DNA of 64,000 nucleotides from Marilutibacter penaei (lineage in GTDB: Bacteria > Pseudomonadota > Gammaproteobacteria > Xanthomonadales > Xanthomonadaceae): contig NZ_JACHTE010000007.1 in the NCBI RefSeq assembly GCF_014145395.1, forward strand, positions 62,001 through 126,000, read 5' to 3'. This document shows positions 1 through 9,192 of this stretch, in pieces; position 1 is the first letter of the stretch; every line of letters starts with the position of its first letter. The translations under genes were made by a program, and so were the position numbers. The notes under the pieces are model-generated. The model had not been told where the DNA came from. It ran no database searches and was given only the letters and a program-made list of their open reading frames with translations.

Positions 1-628
1 CCTGCACGAGTTCGTTGGCGGCGAAATCCGCATTGACGTTGAGGATCTGCCCCCCCACGGTCTCGCCCAGGCTGGCAATCACCGGGATCGAGCCGGCCTT
101 CAGGCTGGCTTCGATCGGTGCCAGGTCGACGCGCTTGACCTCGCCCACCAGCCCGTACGTGTCGCGGTCGATGTAGTCGGCCTCGAACACCCCGGACACG
201 ATCGACGTCGCGCGCGCATCGAAGGCCTGCAGCGCCTCGACCAGCTTCAGGTTCTGCGAATGGAACACGCGTCGCACGATGGCCAGCGCCTCGGGCGAGG
301 TGACGCGCAGACCGTTGACCGTGGTCTTTTCGATACCGGCAGCGGACAGTTCCGCGTCGAGCTGCGGGCCGGCACCGTGCAGCACGATCGGCGTCAGGCC
401 GACATCCTGCAGGAACGCCAGCGACGAGGTGAGCGCGTCGAGGTCGTCGCGCAGCACGGCGCCGCCCACCTTGACCACGGCGAAGCGCTTGGCGTCGAGC
501 TGCGAGAAACGCTTGAGGTACTGGCTGATTTCTTTCGCGCTGGCCATGCTGGACAGCAGGCGCACGATGGTCTGCCGGGTCTGGATGTCGCGGCTGTCTT
601 CGCGGATGTCGTCAATGGCGATGTTCAC
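1..628 (-). CDS. argB: Bifunctional N-acetylglutamate kinase/synthase, N-terminal part (cut by window edge)
   Basis: The visible 209 residues are the amino-acid kinase (acetylglutamate kinase) domain, with the glycine-rich VVKVGGAVL phosphate-binding segment and LHGAGPQLD. They match what I recall of the Xanthomonas bifunctional NAGS/NAGK, in which a GNAT acetyltransferase domain follows the kinase; that half would lie beyond the left edge, so the fusion is inferred. The enzyme makes and phosphorylates N-acetylglutamate, the first steps of arginine synthesis. The GTG start at 628 overlaps the stop of the deacetylase gene upstream in a GTGA arrangement, which implies translational coupling inside the operon. 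Confidence 0.9.
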   Translation of the reverse strand, partial: MNIAIDDIREDSRDIQTRQTIVRLLSSMASAKEISQYLKRFSQLDAKRFAVVKVGGAVLRDDLDALTSSLAFLQDVGLTPIVLHGAGPQLDAELSAAGIEKTTVNGLRVTSPEALAIVRRVFHSQNLKLVEALQAFDARATSIVSGVFEADYIDRDTYGLVGEVKRVDLAPIEASLKAGSIPVIASLGETVGGQILNVNADFAANELVQ

Positions 629-1746
629 GCCGGCGTGCCCTGTCCAAGGATGCGGATGATGGAGTCGGTGTAGCGTTCAAGCTGGTCCAGTTCGACCCAC
701 TCGTCCGCGGTATGGGCCTGGGCAATGTCGCCGGGACCATAGACGAACGCGGTCAGTCCGGCGGCCGAGAACAGCGACGCCTCGGTCCAGAAGTCCACCG
801 CGTTGCCGATCGGCAGGCCGAGTTCGTCGGCGAGGTCGCGCGCATCCAGGCGCTTGCGCTCGGCATCGGCGACGTCACCGCCCGGCAGCGACGGCCCGCG
901 GAAGGTCTCCTCGTAGCTGTCGAGCGCGTCCGCGTCGGCAAAGCCACGGAAGTCAGCATGCAGGCCATCGATCGACATCGAGGGCAACGGACGGAAGCCG
1001 AAACGCACCTCGGCGCTCGGGGCGATCATGTTGGCCTTGATGCCCCCTTCGACACGGCCGATGTTGTAGCGCAGGCCCGTGAGGCCACCGAAACGCTGGT
1101 GTGCCTGGGCCTCGACATGGTCGAGGGCGCGACCGCCCCAGCGGATCGCCTGATGCAGCGCGCTCGCCTGCATCGCGTTCGCACCCGAGGCATGCCCTGC
1201 GATACCGCGGAACTTCATCAGCACCGAGCTGATGCCGCGATGCGCGAGCACCGCCTCGCAACGCGTCGGCTCGGCGATGATCGCTTCCTTGAACCCATGG
1301 TCGCTTGCGAGGAAGGCCGCAATGCAGCGGGCATCGTTGGCCTCCTCGTCCGTGCTGAACAGGAACGCCGCATCGCCGTCCGTCATCGACGCGGCGGTCA
1401 ACAGGCCGGCCGCCGCGCCCTTGATGTCGCAGGCGCCCAGGCCGATCGCACGGCCGTCCTCGACCCGCAGCTTGAGCGGATCGGCCGACCACGCCTCGGA
1501 CGACGGTACCGTGTCGAGGTGCACGTTGAAGACGCGTCGCGGCGTGCCGCGCATGGCGAGCATCGACACCGCACCGGCACCGTGGTCGGTGACGCGCACA
1601 TCGAAACCTGACAGCTGCGCGCGCAGGTAATCGAAGATCCCGCCGGTGGTGATCTCACGCGGCGGGTTGCGGGTGTCGAACGACACCAGCGCCTCGAGGT
1701 GACGAAGCGTGGTGGCGAGCGCCGCGGGGGATTGCAGGTCGCCCAT
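625..1746 (-). CDS. argE: N-acetylcitrulline/N-acetylornithine deacetylase (M20 family)
   Basis: 373-residue M20 metallopeptidase-fold deacetylase. HLDTVP supplies the first metal ligand and the catalytic-base region, and FSTDEEAND carries the Glu-Glu pair typical of ArgE/DapE. Because the operon encodes N-acetylornithine transcarbamylase rather than ornithine transcarbamylase, the physiological substrate is most likely N-acetyl-L-citrulline, as established for Xanthomonas; this is inferred from context. It lies 3 nt downstream of argG and overlaps the following kinase gene by 4 nt, so the four arg genes should be co-transcribed. Confidence 0.92.
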   Translation of the reverse strand: MGDLQSPAALATTLRHLEALVSFDTRNPPREITTGGIFDYLRAQLSGFDVRVTDHGAGAVSMLAMRGTPRRVFNVHLDTVPSSEAWSADPLKLRVEDGRAIGLGACDIKGAAAGLLTAASMTDGDAAFLFSTDEEANDARCIAAFLASDHGFKEAIIAEPTRCEAVLAHRGISSVLMKFRGIAGHASGANAMQASALHQAIRWGGRALDHVEAQAHQRFGGLTGLRYNIGRVEGGIKANMIAPSAEVRFGFRPLPSMSIDGLHADFRGFADADALDSYEETFRGPSLPGGDVADAERKRLDARDLADELGLPIGNAVDFWTEASLFSAAGLTAFVYGPGDIAQAHTADEWVELDQLERYTDSIIRILGQGTPA

Positions 1747-1749
1747 GCC

Positions 1750-2949
1750 TCAGTCGCCGCTCCGGTTGATCTCGGCCCACAGGGTGCTGCTCATGCCGAA
1801 CAGCTTGATGAAGCCCTCGGCCTCGGCGACGCCCCAGTCGGCCGCCTGCGCGTAGGTCGCGCCCTTGGCGTTGAGGATGTGCGGCGACGCCACCGCGACC
1901 GCGTTGACGACGCCACCGCTGGTCTCCAGCGTGACCTCGCCGTTGACGGTGGACTGGCTCGACGCCAGGAAGGCTTCGAGGTCGGTCTTCAGCGGGTCAT
2001 GGAAGAAGCCTTCGTAGACCAGCTCGACCCACTTGCGGGCCACGTCCGGCTTGAACCGGTTCTGCTGCTTGCTCAGCACCGCTTCCTCGAGCGCGCGATG
2101 CGCCGTAAGCAGTGCAAAAAGGCCCGGCGCTTCGTACACGATGCGCCCCTTCAGGCCGATCGTGGTGTCGCCGGTGTACATGCCGCGGCCCACGCCGTAC
2201 TGCGCGAACAGCCCGTTGAGCTTCGCCAGCATGAGGTGGCCCGCCATCGGCTCACCGTCGAGCGCGACCGCTTCGCCATTTTCGAAGCGGAGCGTGACCT
2301 GCAGCGATTCGGCCGGCCACTCGGCGCGCGGCTTGCACCAGCCGCGCGCACCCTCGCCCGGCGCCAGCCAGCGGTCGATCTCGCCACCGGACAGGGTCAC
2401 GCCCAGCAGGTTCTCGTTGATCGTGTAGGCCTTCTGCTTGGCGCGCACGCCGAAGCCACGCTCCTCGAGGTAGGCCTGCTCATAGGCGCGCACCTCGGTG
2501 TGCTCTTTCTGGATCTCGCGGATCGGCGCCACGATCTCGTAGTCGCCCAGCGCCTTGACCGCCAGGTCGAAGCGGACCTGGTCGTTGCCCATGCCGGTGC
2601 AACCGTGCGCGATGGCGCGGGTACCCAGCTCGGCGGCGCGCGCGAGCGCAGCCTCGACGATCAGGTAGCGGTCGGACACCAGCAGCGGGTACTGGCCCTG
2701 GTAGCCCTCGCCCGCCCAGACGAACGGCTTGACGAAACCCGACCAGATCGCCGGGCCGCCGTCGACGGTGACATGGGACGCGACGCCCAGCTCGGCGGCG
2801 CGCTGCTCGATGAACTCGCGCTCCTCGGCGTCGACGCCGCCGGTATCGGCGAACACGGTGTGGACGTTCCAGCCGCGCTCCTGCAGGTAGGGCACGCAGA
2901 AACTGGTGTCGAGGCCGCCGGAAAAGGCGAGAACGATGTCCTTGCTCAT
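1750..2949 (-). CDS. argG: Argininosuccinate synthase
   Basis: 399-residue ArgG, the usual length for the short bacterial form. The N-terminal [10 protein letters not shown] is the ATP-pyrophosphatase P-loop (SGGLDTS), and [12 protein letters not shown] is the conserved citrulline/aspartate-binding region. It condenses citrulline with aspartate using ATP. In this pathway citrulline is produced by deacetylation of acetylcitrulline, whose deacetylase is the next gene, 3 nt away. The gene follows argF' by 58 nt on the same strand. Confidence 0.97.
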   Translation of the reverse strand: MSKDIVLAFSGGLDTSFCVPYLQERGWNVHTVFADTGGVDAEEREFIEQRAAELGVASHVTVDGGPAIWSGFVKPFVWAGEGYQGQYPLLVSDRYLIVEAALARAAELGTRAIAHGCTGMGNDQVRFDLAVKALGDYEIVAPIREIQKEHTEVRAYEQAYLEERGFGVRAKQKAYTINENLLGVTLSGGEIDRWLAPGEGARGWCKPRAEWPAESLQVTLRFENGEAVALDGEPMAGHLMLAKLNGLFAQYGVGRGMYTGDTTIGLKGRIVYEAPGLFALLTAHRALEEAVLSKQQNRFKPDVARKWVELVYEGFFHDPLKTDLEAFLASSQSTVNGEVTLETSGGVVNAVAVASPHILNAKGATYAQAADWGVAEAEGFIKLFGMSSTLWAEINRSGD

Positions 2950-3007
2950 GGGATGGGGAGTTCCGGTAAGTCGTGGGGAAGTGGGGAGTGCCGGCTTGCG
3001 CCCGGCG

Positions 3008-4012
3008 TCAGGGATGGGCCAGCGCGGCCATGATCGCCTTCTGCACGTGCAGGCGGTTCTCGGCCTCGTTGATGGCGATGCAGTTCGGCGAGTCCATCAC
3101 CGCGTCGGTCGCCTTGACGTTGCGGCGCAACGGCAGGCAATGCGAGAAGACGCCATTGTTCGTGAGGGCCATCTTGGCCTCGTCGACGATGAAGTGCTTG
3201 TACTGGTCGCGGATCGGCTTCTCGGGCGCCCAGTTGCCGAAGTACGGCAGCGCGCCCCAACTCTTGGCATAGACGACGTCGGCACCGGCATAGGCGCTCT
3301 CGATGTCATGGCTGACCTCGAGCGAACCGCCCGACTCGGCGACGTTGTCGCGCGCCCAGCCCATGTAGCGCTCGTCGAGCACGTACTCCGGGGTGGGGCA
3401 CAGCAGGGTCACGCCCATGCCCATGCGGGTCGCGATGGTGAGCGCCGAATTGGCCACCGCGGTGTTGAGCGGCTTGGGATGGTAGGTCCATGTGAGGACG
3501 TACTTCTTTCCGCGCAGATCGGTCGTGCCGAAATGCTCCTGCAACGCCAGCACGTGCGCCAGCTCCTGGCACGGGTGGGTGATCGTTTCCATGTTGATCA
3601 CCGGCACCGGCGAGTACTTCGCGAAGCTCTTGAGGACGATGTCCTCGCGGTCGTAGGCCCAGTCGACGAACTTCGGGAAGGCGCGCACGCCGATCAGGTC
3701 GACGTAGCGGCCCAGCACCTTCGCCACCTCGGCGATGTGCTCCTCGGTATCGCCGTCCATCACCGTGCCGAGGTTGAACTCGATCGGCCACGCGTCCTTG
3801 CCCGGCTGCAGGACGATGGCATGGCCGCCGAGCTGGAAGGCGCCCAGCTCGAAACTGGTCCGCGTCCGCATCGAGGGATTGAAGAACACCAGGGCAATCG
3901 ACCGCCCCTTCAACTGGTCGCCCAGCTTCTCGCGCTTGAACGCCGCGGCCTGCGCCAGCAGCGCGTCGAGATCGGGACGGGACCAGTCCTGGGTGTTCAG
4001 GAAATGCTTCAT
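3008..4012 (-). CDS. argF': N-acetylornithine carbamoyltransferase
   Basis: 334 residues from the ATG at 4012 ([10 protein letters not shown]); a TTG 12 nt upstream is possible but the ATG matches Xanthomonas AOTCase better. Carbamoyl-phosphate motif SMRTRT, then the diagnostic GDTEEH in which the Glu at residue 90 corresponds to Glu92 of the X. campestris enzyme, a specificity residue for the acetyl group, and HPCQ. It transfers a carbamoyl group to N-acetylornithine, giving N-acetylcitrulline, and replaces ordinary ornithine transcarbamylase. First gene of the visible arg operon; a strong hairpin with a T-run lies about 60 nt upstream. Confidence 0.96.
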   Translation of the reverse strand: MKHFLNTQDWSRPDLDALLAQAAAFKREKLGDQLKGRSIALVFFNPSMRTRTSFELGAFQLGGHAIVLQPGKDAWPIEFNLGTVMDGDTEEHIAEVAKVLGRYVDLIGVRAFPKFVDWAYDREDIVLKSFAKYSPVPVINMETITHPCQELAHVLALQEHFGTTDLRGKKYVLTWTYHPKPLNTAVANSALTIATRMGMGVTLLCPTPEYVLDERYMGWARDNVAESGGSLEVSHDIESAYAGADVVYAKSWGALPYFGNWAPEKPIRDQYKHFIVDEAKMALTNNGVFSHCLPLRRNVKATDAVMDSPNCIAINEAENRLHVQKAIMAALAHP

Positions 4013-4075
4013 CAGGGGTTCCAAGGCAGCGCACCCAGGGGTGCTCAGGTGGGTTTACCGGGCCTCGGAAACGAA

Positions 4076-4101
4076 AAAGCCCGGCGTCGAGGCCGGGCTT
4101 T
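4076..4101 (-). terminator. Intrinsic terminator or attenuator hairpin upstream of argF'
   Basis: Ten-base perfect stem AAAGCCCGGC/GCCGGGCTTT with a six-base loop. Read on the minus strand it is followed by a five-T run (4078-4074). It may end the UmoD-like gene (stop at 4295) or act as a leader hairpin for the arg operon, because only about 60 nt separate it from the argF' start and I see no convincing promoter in that space. Nothing else recognisable lies in 4102-4294. Confidence 0.75.
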
Positions 4102-4294
4102 CATGTGCCACCGTGGAGCCGGCGGCGCAGGAACAGGCGAAACCGCCTACCCGACCAGTCGTGGCGGGTACGGTCGGCGGGCACGAGACGTCATCCCAGC
4201 CGCCATCCAGGCGGAGGTCAGGATCTCGGCGTCGGCATAGCGCGTGTTCATCAGGGGGCGAATGCTCGCATGGCCCCGGGCTGGACGCAAGCGC

Positions 4295-4762
4295 TCACTG
4301 GCCGGGCACCACTGGCGTGATCGAGATCCGGATACGCAACCGGTTGCCAGGATCCTCGGGCAGTCGCGAGCGGAACTTGGCGCCCTTGTAGAGGTAGTCG
4401 ACGTCGAACGCGATCGGGCGCTGGAACTGGCGCTCGACGGAGACCGAGCGACACGCGCCGGGGCCCGGCGTTTCCGTCGCGGCGCCCCCGTCGTCCCGAT
4501 CTTCCCGGGTAAACACGTCCTTGACCGCACCCACCATGCGCGACAGGCGCGAATCCGCTTCCTCGTCCGGACGGGGCGTCTGGTCGCACTCCTGCTCCGT
4601 GCGGGTCGCCGTCAGGGTCTGGTACACGGGCGTGACGCGCAGCACCTGGGCGTAGTCATAGCGGACGTTCTCGGCCTGGATGACGACCCGGTCCTGGGCG
4701 GGAGCGGCGGCCGCGAAGGCGGCAATCGGCAGGAGGCAGGTCAGCAGGCGGGTCGGGGTCAT
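4295..4762 (-). CDS. Secreted UmoD-like protein lacking the glycine-zipper segment
   Basis: 155 residues with a signal peptide ([23 protein letters not shown]). After it comes a [14 protein letters not shown] segment followed by a Cys, and near the C-terminus [20 protein letters not shown] followed by a basic/valine strand. Both resemble the ends of UmoD/glycine-zipper-2TM envelope proteins, but the glycine-zipper between them is replaced by a charged, Asp/Glu-rich stretch. Function unknown; the location should be periplasm or outer membrane. ATG 4762 was chosen because it begins the signal peptide. It is divergent from cysS with a 166-bp gap. Confidence 0.7.
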   Translation of the reverse strand: MTPTRLLTCLLPIAAFAAAAPAQDRVVIQAENVRYDYAQVLRVTPVYQTLTATRTEQECDQTPRPDEEADSRLSRMVGAVKDVFTREDRDDGGAATETPGPGACRSVSVERQFQRPIAFDVDYLYKGAKFRSRLPEDPGNRLRIRISITPVVPGQ

Positions 4763-4928
4763 CGCGCTCGCGGCTTCGGACTTGTTCAAAAATTGTAAGC
4801 GGAAGTCGCCGTACGGGCGTGAATCCCCGCTGTCACGAACGCTGCGCCACCGCCCCACCCCAACGCGAATCGCGCGGCATCCCGGACGCACCCTCGCTAG
4901 AATGGCCGCTCGCCCCGACGGACAGCCC

Positions 4929-6296
4929 ATGAGCCTGCACCTCTACAACAGCCTGACACGCCGCGTGGAGCCGTTCGCGCCCGCCGATCCGGCCCGCGCC
5001 ACGATGTACGTGTGCGGCCCCACGGTCTACAACTACGTGCACATCGGCAACGCGCGCGGCCCGGTGGTCTTCGGGGTATTGGCCGACGTCCTTCGCCGCC
5101 GTTTCGGCGCCCTCGCCTACGCACGCAACATCACCGACGTCGACGACAAGATCAATGCGTCGGCACGCGAACAGGGCGTACCGATCGGTACGATCACCGA
5201 CCGCTTCACGGCGGCCTACCGGGACGACATGGCGGCGCTCGGCGTGGCACCTCCCGACCTGGAACCCGCCGCGACCGCGCACATTCCCCAGATCGTCAGG
5301 ATGATCGGGCAGTTGATCGAGGCCGGCCATGCCTATGCTGCCGAAGGGCACGTGCTGTTCTCGGTGGAAAGCTTCAAGGGCTACGGGAAGCTCTCCCGCC
5401 GCGATCCCGACGACATGATCGCGGGCGCGCGCATCGAAGTCGCGCCGTACAAGAAGGGGCCGGGCGACTTCGTCCTGTGGAAACCCTCCTCCGACGACCT
5501 GCCGGGCTGGGACTCACCCTGGGGACGCGGACGACCCGGCTGGCACATCGAATGCTCCGCCATGGCGGCCGCGCACCTGGGCGAGACCATCGACATCCAT
5601 GCAGGCGGTGTCGACCTGCAGTTCCCCCACCACGAAAACGAAGTGGCGCAGAGCGAATGCGCACACGGTGGCAAGCCCTTCGCGCGCTTCTGGCTGCACA
5701 ACGGCATGCTCAACTTCGACGGCGCCAAGATGTCCAAGTCCATCGGCAACATCGCCCGGGTCCACGACCTCGTGCGGGACCACCCGCCGGAAGCGCTCCG
5801 CTATGCGCTGCTGTCGGCGCACTACCGGGGCCCGCTGGACTGGTCGGACGGGCTTATCGAACAGAGTGTGCGCACCCTCGACCGGCTTTACGGCACGCTG
5901 CGCGACCTGGACGACGTGACCGCGACGGCGGTCATCCCGGCAACGATCGAGGCAGCCCTGGACGACGACCTCAATACACCGCAGGCCCTGGCCACCCTGG
6001 CCGGAATCGCGGCAGAGGCACGCAAGGCCGCGGCTGCGTCGGAAAAGACCCGCCTGAAGGCGGAACTGCTCGGTGCCGGCCTGGCCCTCGGATTGCTGCA
6101 ACAGGCGCCCGCCGACTGGTTCGCGCGCGGCACATCGGGCGAGGACGACGCCCGCATCCAGGCACGGGTCGATGCGCGGGTGGCCGCCAAGCAGGCGCGG
6201 GACTTCGCCCTCGCCGATGCGATCCGTGACGAACTCGCCGCCGAGGGCATCGTGCTCGAGGACACGCCACAGGGGGTGCGATGGGTCCGCAAGTGA
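4929..6296 (+). CDS. cysS: Cysteinyl-tRNA synthetase
   Basis: 455 residues, a normal length. [16 protein letters not shown] carries the zinc-ligand Cys and the HIGH-type signature (HIGN); RPGWHIECS and HHENE hold further zinc ligands; KMSKS is the second ATP-binding signature. Charges tRNA-Cys in the cytoplasm. ATG 4929 places the canonical N-terminus ([12 protein letters not shown]) at the start, although the reading frame stays open further upstream. The last 16 nt overlap the sufE start, so the two sulfur-related genes are probably co-translated. Confidence 0.97.
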   Translation: MSLHLYNSLTRRVEPFAPADPARATMYVCGPTVYNYVHIGNARGPVVFGVLADVLRRRFGALAYARNITDVDDKINASAREQGVPIGTITDRFTAAYRDDMAALGVAPPDLEPAATAHIPQIVRMIGQLIEAGHAYAAEGHVLFSVESFKGYGKLSRRDPDDMIAGARIEVAPYKKGPGDFVLWKPSSDDLPGWDSPWGRGRPGWHIECSAMAAAHLGETIDIHAGGVDLQFPHHENEVAQSECAHGGKPFARFWLHNGMLNFDGAKMSKSIGNIARVHDLVRDHPPEALRYALLSAHYRGPLDWSDGLIEQSVRTLDRLYGTLRDLDDVTATAVIPATIEAALDDDLNTPQALATLAGIAAEARKAAAASEKTRLKAELLGAGLALGLLQQAPADWFARGTSGEDDARIQARVDARVAAKQARDFALADAIRDELAAEGIVLEDTPQGVRWVRK

Positions 6297-6751
6297 GCGA
6301 CGGCAACGTGCCCGCGACACCCTTCCCGCTGGAGCCGACACCGGCCGGTGCGCAGGCCGCGATCCGCGAGGAGTTCGCCTTCTTCGGCGACTGGTCCGAG
6401 CGCTACCAGTACCTGATCGACCTCGGCCGCAAGCTGCCTGGGCTCCCGGATGCATGGAAGACCGAGGAGCACCGCCTGCACGGCTGCCAGTCGATGGTGT
6501 GGATCGTGCCGGTGGGCGATGCGTCGCGCCTGGACTTCCACGCGATCAGCGACTCCGCGATCGTCTCGGGATTGATCTACCTGGCGCTGCGGGTCTATTC
6601 GGGCCGCAGCGCGGAGGAGATCGCCGCGACCGACGCCGACTACATCGCCGACATCGGCCTGGCCAAGCACCTTTCGCCGACCCGAAGCAACGGCTTGGCA
6701 TCGCTCCTGGCGTTCATACGCGCCGAGGCCGGGAAGCACCTGCCGGGCTGA
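6281..6751 (+). CDS. sufE: SufE-family cysteine desulfuration protein
   Basis: 156 residues from ATG 6281; a GTG at 6293 overlapping the cysS stop is an alternative. [10 protein letters not shown] contains the sulfur-accepting Cys (residue 69), as Cys51 of E. coli SufE in its HGCQS context. The family accepts persulfide sulfur from the desulfurase SufS for Fe-S cluster assembly. No suf genes are adjacent; the gene is coupled to cysS. A hairpin terminator follows. Confidence 0.92.
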   Translation: MGPQVSDGNVPATPFPLEPTPAGAQAAIREEFAFFGDWSERYQYLIDLGRKLPGLPDAWKTEEHRLHGCQSMVWIVPVGDASRLDFHAISDSAIVSGLIYLALRVYSGRSAEEIAATDADYIADIGLAKHLSPTRSNGLASLLAFIRAEAGKHLPG

Positions 6752-6785
6752 GCCAACCACCGTGCCCTGTCGAGGTGGAGACGAA

Positions 6786-6809
6786 GAAGCCCCGCGTTGG
6801 CGGGGCTTC
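6786..6809. terminator. Shared terminator between convergent sufE and dksA
   Basis: Ten-base stem GAAGCCCCGC/GCGGGGCTTC with GTTG loop between two converging genes. The T-rich tail is weak on both strands (TTCTTC on the minus strand), so it probably serves both directions. Confidence 0.7.
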
Positions 6810-6848
6810 CGGGGCATGCACGGACCGGACGGTCCCTACCGCTGAACG

Positions 6849-7868
6849 TCAGTCGCCCATCTGCTTCTGCAGGTGCTCCCAACGCTCCTGGGCGTCGATG
6901 GTGCGCTCCGCCTGTGGACGGGCTTCGAGGCGATCCAGGCCGATCTCCTCGCCCGTATCGACGCAGAAGCCGTAGTCGCCACTGTCGACGCGCTTCAGCG
7001 TGCTGTCGATCTTGCTGATCAGCTTGCGGTAACGGTCACGCGTACGCAGTTCGAGCGCGTTCTCGGTCTCCCGACTGGCGCGTTCCGCCTCGTCTCCGAC
7101 GTCGCGCACTTCTTCCTTGAGGTTCTCGATCGTCTGCTTGGATTCCTCGACCAGCTCCTGCCGGCGATCCAGCAGCTTCTGGCGGAAGTACTCCAACTGG
7201 AGGAGGCTCATGTACTCCTCGTCCGCGCTGGGCTTGTAGCCGGCCGGCAGGACCGGACGGCCGCTTTCATCTGTTTTGTATTTCACGACTTTGTACTGTG
7301 TTCTGGGGGCGGGAGCCGGCGTGCGTGCCTTCACGGCGACCGCCACCTTGCCCACGGCACGCTTGGGAGCGGGCGCTGGGGCGGTGCGGGTCGCGGGGCG
7401 CGCGGCGGGCTTCTTGACCACGCCGGTACGGGACGGCGCGGTGGCCGTCTTCTTGGGTGCTGGTTTCTTGGCGGCGGCCGTCGAAGCGGGCTTTTTCGTC
7501 CCCGTCGCCGAACGGGCCGGTGCCTTGGCCGCGGGCGTCTTGCGGCTCGCAGCCTTGGCAGGCGCGGCCTTCTTCGCGACCGGAGCCTTCCTGACCGGGG
7601 CTTTCTTCGCGATCGCCTTCTTCGCCGGCGCCTTGGCCGCCGTGGCCTTCTTCGCCGAACCGCTCGCCGAGGCGGACTTGGCAGCGGTCTTCTTCGCCGG
7701 GGCCTTCTTCGCGACCGCCTTGGAAGCGGGCGCCTTCTTCGCCGGTGCCTTGGTGGCCTTCTTCGCCGGCGCCTTGCCGGCGCCGGCCTTCACCGCCTTG
7801 GCGGCTTTGGGTTTCACGGTCTTCTTGGCGGCCTTCGCGGCCTTCGCGGTTTTCTTCTTCACTGCCAC
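6849..7868 (-). CDS. dksA: DksA-type RNA polymerase-binding protein with long Lys/Ala-rich N-terminal domain and degenerate zinc site
   Basis: 339 residues, over twice the roughly 150 of E. coli DksA. Residues 1-200 are low-complexity Ala/Lys/Pro repeats (KKAPAKK-like) resembling histone H1 tails. From about 205 the DksA fold follows: a coiled coil whose tip D256-V-G-D259-E-A retains the two Asp and Ala needed for action on RNA polymerase, then a C-terminal globule. Of the four zinc Cys only C302 remains; the others are T305, T323 and A326, as in zinc-independent DksA2-type proteins. It should modulate transcription in the secondary channel together with ppGpp. The basic tail probably binds nucleic acid (inference). 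Confidence 0.93.
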   Translation of the reverse strand: MAVKKKTAKAAKAAKKTVKPKAAKAVKAGAGKAPAKKATKAPAKKAPASKAVAKKAPAKKTAAKSASASGSAKKATAAKAPAKKAIAKKAPVRKAPVAKKAAPAKAASRKTPAAKAPARSATGTKKPASTAAAKKPAPKKTATAPSRTGVVKKPAARPATRTAPAPAPKRAVGKVAVAVKARTPAPAPRTQYKVVKYKTDESGRPVLPAGYKPSADEEYMSLLQLEYFRQKLLDRRQELVEESKQTIENLKEEVRDVGDEAERASRETENALELRTRDRYRKLISKIDSTLKRVDSGDYGFCVDTGEEIGLDRLEARPQAERTIDAQERWEHLQKQMGD

Positions 7869-7966
7869 GGGCGACGTATCCTGTTCGGGTTCCCTTGTGA
7901 CGGGAAAGCGGGCTGTTATACCCTGCGACGGCCTACCGCGGCAACCGCACGCCCTGCGGCCAGAAC

Positions 7967-8242
7967 GTGATCGACCGCCTCCTCATCGCCCTGCTGCGCT
8001 TCTACAAGCGGTGGATCAGCCCACTGCTCGGACCCCGCTGCCGGTTCCATCCGAGCTGTTCCGAGTATGCAATGGAGGCGATCGGACGCTTCGGCACGCT
8101 GAAGGGCGGCTGGCTCGCGGCGCGCCGGCTCGGTCGCTGCCACCCCCTCAACCCGGGCGGATACGACCCTGTTCCGCTCGCGGCCACCCCTTCCCAGGAC
8201 GACGACCCGTGCCGATGCCCGCCTCCTCCCCCAGAACCCTGA
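7967..8242 (+). CDS. yidD: Membrane protein insertion efficiency factor YidD
   Basis: 91 residues from GTG 7967. The conserved YidD core is present: [24 protein letters not shown] with the two conserved Cys, and GGYDPVP. The C-terminus is a short proline-rich tail unlike the core. YidD is a small cytoplasmic membrane-associated protein that assists YidC-dependent insertion. It usually sits between rnpA and yidC; here it stands apart, upstream of a LytM peptidase gene. Confidence 0.93.
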   Translation: MIDRLLIALLRFYKRWISPLLGPRCRFHPSCSEYAMEAIGRFGTLKGGWLAARRLGRCHPLNPGGYDPVPLAATPSQDDDPCRCPPPPPEP

Positions 8243-8346
8243 CCGTCCATGCCCGGCGGATGAAGGAAAGGCGCGGATACAAAGGCGGGCTCCGGATCGG
8301 CAAGCGGCGCATGGAACGGACAGCGGTGGGGCCTCGTCCGCCGAGC

Positions 8347-9180
8347 ATGCGTGGGTGGCGGGGTCTGGTGGTTATCGCCGTTTCCTGGCTGGCGGCGATG
8401 CCGGCCGGCGCGGCGCTGCCGACCTTCCTGCCCACCTCCGTGCAGCAGGGTTCGCTCGTCGTCGGCCTGGCCGATCCCGACGCAAGCGTCCGCCACGACG
8501 GCCGAACCCTGCGCGTATCCCCCGAGGGCCGCTTCGCATTCGGTATTGGACGCGATGCCGCCGGCCCCGCTCGGGTCGAAGTGACGACACCCGGCCAGGC
8601 GACCGAGGTCATCGAGATCGCGGTGACGCCACGCGACTGGCCGATCGAACGCGTCGACGGCGTCCCGGCCGCGACGGTGGATCCCCCGAAAGCGATCGCC
8701 GAGCGCATCGCCCGCGAGCAGGCCGAGGTGACGCGCGCACGTACACGCGACGACGAACGAAGCGGTTTCAGCCAGCCGTTCATCTGGCCCGTGCAGGGTC
8801 GCATCAGCGGCCGGTTCGGCAACCAGCGGATCTACAACGGAACCCCGAAGTCGCCCCATTCGGGGATGGACATCACCGCCGCAAACGGGACCCCGGTCAA
8901 GGCCCCCGCGGACGGCGTGGTCAGCTACGCCAACCCCGACATGTACCTCACCGGCGGCACGCTGCTCCTCGACCACGGGCACGGCGTCAGCTCCAACTTC
9001 CTGCACCTGTCGCGACTGGACGTGAAGGTGGGCGACCGGGTCCGGCAGGGCGAGGTCATCGGTGCGGTGGGCGCCACGGGACGGGCCACGGGGCCGCACC
9101 TCCATTGGGGGATGAACTGGTTCGATACCCGGGTCGATCCGCTGCTGGTGCTGGAAAGCAGCGGCGCAGCGACCCCCTGA
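8347..9180 (+). CDS. Secreted M23 (LytM) family peptidase
   Basis: 277 residues from ATG 8347, chosen because it gives a clean signal peptide (MRGWRGLVVIAVSWLAAMPA then GA). ATGs at 8215, 8263 and 8311 are in frame and possible. An Ig-like N-terminal region leads to a LytM domain with all metal and catalytic residues: H171-S-G-M-D175, H220 and H251-L-H253. It is predicted to cleave peptidoglycan cross-bridges in the periplasm, or to activate amidases if the site is not used. It ends 12 bp from the convergent diguanylate cyclase gene. Confidence 0.88.
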   Translation: MRGWRGLVVIAVSWLAAMPAGAALPTFLPTSVQQGSLVVGLADPDASVRHDGRTLRVSPEGRFAFGIGRDAAGPARVEVTTPGQATEVIEIAVTPRDWPIERVDGVPAATVDPPKAIAERIAREQAEVTRARTRDDERSGFSQPFIWPVQGRISGRFGNQRIYNGTPKSPHSGMDITAANGTPVKAPADGVVSYANPDMYLTGGTLLLDHGHGVSSNFLHLSRLDVKVGDRVRQGEVIGAVGATGRATGPHLHWGMNWFDTRVDPLLVLESSGAATP

Positions 9181-9192
9181 CCCCGCCTGCGC

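Noticed and set aside
7276-8346. N-terminal extension of the LytM peptidase reading back through the DksA tail and yidD
   Set aside because: It is antisense to the Lys/Ala repeats and overlaps yidD; the signal peptide at 8347 marks a better start.
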